A stretch of 23,626 bases of DNA, from NCBI GenBank assembly GCA_017860375.1, contig JAGDMB010000005.1, positions 1 to 23,626 on the forward strand, given 5' to 3'. Shown in pieces: positions 22,373 through 23,626 of this stretch. This DNA comes from Bacteroidota bacterium. Its GTDB lineage: Bacteria; Bacteroidota; Bacteroidia; Bacteroidales; UBA10428. The stretch's first letter is position 1. Each line of letters starts with the position of its first letter. The position numbers and the translations under genes are program-made. The notes below the pieces were generated by a model. It saw only the letters and a list, made by a program, of their open reading frames with translations, was not told the origin of the DNA and searched no databases.

Positions 22373-23146
22373 ATGACTGCCTTGCCTTCCTTTGCTGATC
22401 TTAACCGTGCCTTCCTGCACTACCTCGATTCTTTTCCGGTTGACGATGCAGGGATTCGGGATCATTTTCAGATTAAGAAAAAACATACCTACCGTGTGGT
22501 CCGCGAAATAAAATCAATAGCCGTGCAGAGCCGGCTGTCCGGAAGGGAAACCGAACTTGCCCGGATCATTGCCCTCTTTCATGATATAGGGCGTTTTGAA
22601 CAATTCATGCGGTACAGGACTTTCAACGACGCTATTTCTGAAAACCACGCCGAAATTGCTGTACGGGTTTTAAAAGAACAGCATTTCCTTTCCGCCATTG
22701 AGGAGAGTACCATGAAGATCATTACCGCTGCCATTGAGAATCATAATATACCCGTTCTGCCTGAAATTTCCGATCCCGGCATTTTATTGTTTTCAAGGCT
22801 CCTGCGCGACGCCGATAAGCTTGACATTTGGAAACTGACGCTGGATCAGAATGTAGCCTTTACCATAAGGAATGAAAAGGAACCGGATGAGTACCGCATA
22901 CCGGAAGTGATCCTCAGCCGGTTGCGCGAAGGGCGCGTGGTATTATTGCAGTTCGCCGAATCCATGAATGATTTCAGGTTGCTGCGGTTAAGCTGGATAT
23001 TTGACATGAACTTCCCGGCTACCTTTTCCATCCTTGAAAAAGAGGGAACGATCGATAAGATCCTTGCCAGAATTCCGGAATTCCCGGAAAAGAATGAAAT
23101 TTCCGCGATCCTGCACAAGTATTGCCGGAACAGGATCCAACCGTAA
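22373..23146 (+). CDS. HD-domain phosphohydrolase
   Basis: This 257-residue protein has a metal-dependent HD domain in its first 160 residues. His38 lies in KKKHTYRV, His70-Asp71 in ALFHDIGRFEQF, NHAEIA follows near 92, then IENHN near 123, and Asp in LRDADKLDIWKL near 150. This order of metal ligands fits a complete HD active site acting on a nucleotide or other phosphate ester. There is no signal peptide, response-regulator part or (p)ppGpp-synthetase domain, so the substrate is unknown. It begins eight bases after waaA, so co-transcription is likely; no functional link is evident. Confidence 0.9.
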   Translation: MTALPSFADLNRAFLHYLDSFPVDDAGIRDHFQIKKKHTYRVVREIKSIAVQSRLSGRETELARIIALFHDIGRFEQFMRYRTFNDAISENHAEIAVRVLKEQHFLSAIEESTMKIITAAIENHNIPVLPEISDPGILLFSRLLRDADKLDIWKLTLDQNVAFTIRNEKEPDEYRIPEVILSRLREGRVVLLQFAESMNDFRLLRLSWIFDMNFPATFSILEKEGTIDKILARIPEFPEKNEISAILHKYCRNRIQP

Positions 23147-23384
23147 ATCCATGGAAGGTTTCCAATATTTCAACCTGAAAAACAGGACTGTGTTTTAATA
23201 AACCGGTTGCCTGAATGCATAAAAGGTCAAATCCTATTTCTTTTTCCCTGATTTTTGCTACCTTTTACTATTCATTCCAGTCGATTATCACTGCTTTAAA
23301 AAAAAAGGATGACCGGAATGGGTGTATTTTCTGTTTTCCGGATATAGAATAATATCAATTGTTCGATAATTAATTTAAAATTGG

Positions 23385-23626
23385 ATGAATACGTTTGATA
23401 AGGAGAAACTGGAAAGCTATTTCAATGAGGAGACCGGAAAAGAGGATGCCGGCTTTGTTGAGGAAATATTCACGGACGAAAACCGGAAAAGTTCCCTGCA
23501 GTCCTTCCTTTCTCATCAATGGAATTGCTTTCTGGATAATACCGATATTCCCGGGAAAGACTTCAATCCCCTTCTGCATAAAATCCATTTCAGGATTAAC
23601 ATGGCCCAAAGCCTGAAAGAGAATAG
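23385..23626 (+). CDS. Start of a FecR-like anti-sigma factor, cut by the window end
   Basis: The frame is open from ATG 23385 to the end of the window (80 complete codons). It starts MNTFDKEKLESYFN, then an acidic helical stretch, and runs to LLHKIHFRIN near residue 70. That helical layout and the KIHxxI segment resemble the cytoplasmic N-terminal part of Bacteroidetes FecR-type anti-sigma proteins. These bind an ECF sigma factor and have one membrane helix and a periplasmic FecR domain further on. Those parts would lie beyond the window, so the call is provisional. No ECF sigma gene is directly upstream, the usual arrangement. The 238-base gap before it shows no gene. Confidence 0.55.
   Translation, partial: MNTFDKEKLESYFNEETGKEDAGFVEEIFTDENRKSSLQSFLSHQWNCFLDNTDIPGKDFNPLLHKIHFRINMAQSLKEN

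Noticed and set aside
22373..23146. CBASS- or dGTPase-type antiviral role for the HD protein
   Set aside because: No nucleotidyltransferase, effector or dGTPase-specific features; it is simply linked to waaA.
23295..23342. CCGGAA/TTCCGG hairpin before the FecR-like gene
   Set aside because: Only 6 bp with a long loop and no T-run; within chance for this composition.

Overview
The window reads as a chromosomal stretch of a member of the Bacteroidota, probably an environmental Bacteroidales-like lineage. The evidence is the gene content: a PKD protein with a gliding-motility/type IX secretion C-terminal domain, LptE of the Bacteroidetes type, an ECF sigma factor of the Bacteroides expansion type, and the start of a FecR-like anti-sigma gene. 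The gene order sigma-54 activator, lptE, TPR protein, secG, groES, groEL and the several TAnnTTTG-type -7 boxes in front of genes point the same way. No tRNA, rRNA, CRISPR array, insertion sequence or prophage gene was seen. The genes are almost all core or housekeeping.

Layout. (1) 1-5025: aspartate kinase (minus) and mfd (plus) diverge from a shared promoter region; mfd ends at a strong bidirectional terminator. (2) 5049-10330: a minus-strand series of a sigma-54 activator lacking a sensor domain, lptE, a TPR protein, secG, a terminator, then groES-groEL. groES is preceded by a sigma-54-like -24/-12 element. (3) 10553-11362: kdsB (plus), ending at a near copy of the mfd/groEL terminator. 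(4) 11383-16886: minus-strand genes for a DUF937 protein, an orphan ECF sigma factor, a MORN/YwqK-type lipoprotein, a HerA-like ATPase, a DUF2147 protein, dihydrofolate reductase and thymidylate synthase. (5) 17050-19529: an AI-2E-family membrane protein and a four-PKD-domain secreted protein (plus). (6) 19621-21004: two adjacent superoxide dismutases (minus), one with Fe-type and one with Mn-type signature residues, each with its own dyad at the promoter. (7) 21126-23146: waaA and an HD-domain phosphohydrolase (plus), then a gene truncated by the window end that looks like a FecR-type anti-sigma factor.

How the genes work together. kdsB makes CMP-Kdo, waaA transfers Kdo to lipid A, and lptE helps place LPS in the outer membrane. 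thyA and folA form the dTMP/tetrahydrofolate pair. GroES/GroEL and SecG serve protein folding and export. The two SODs suggest a metal-swap or oxidative-stress response.

The most unusual content is between the genes. Heptanucleotide tandem arrays sit on the 3' ends of three minus-strand genes (lysC, folA, Mn-type sod), and one has been absorbed into the folA reading frame. There is also an octamer array directly in front of secG, a 23-bp perfect palindrome over the Mn-type sod promoter, and several hairpin or terminator sequences that recur within the window. I found no clear new multi-gene defence or metabolic system.
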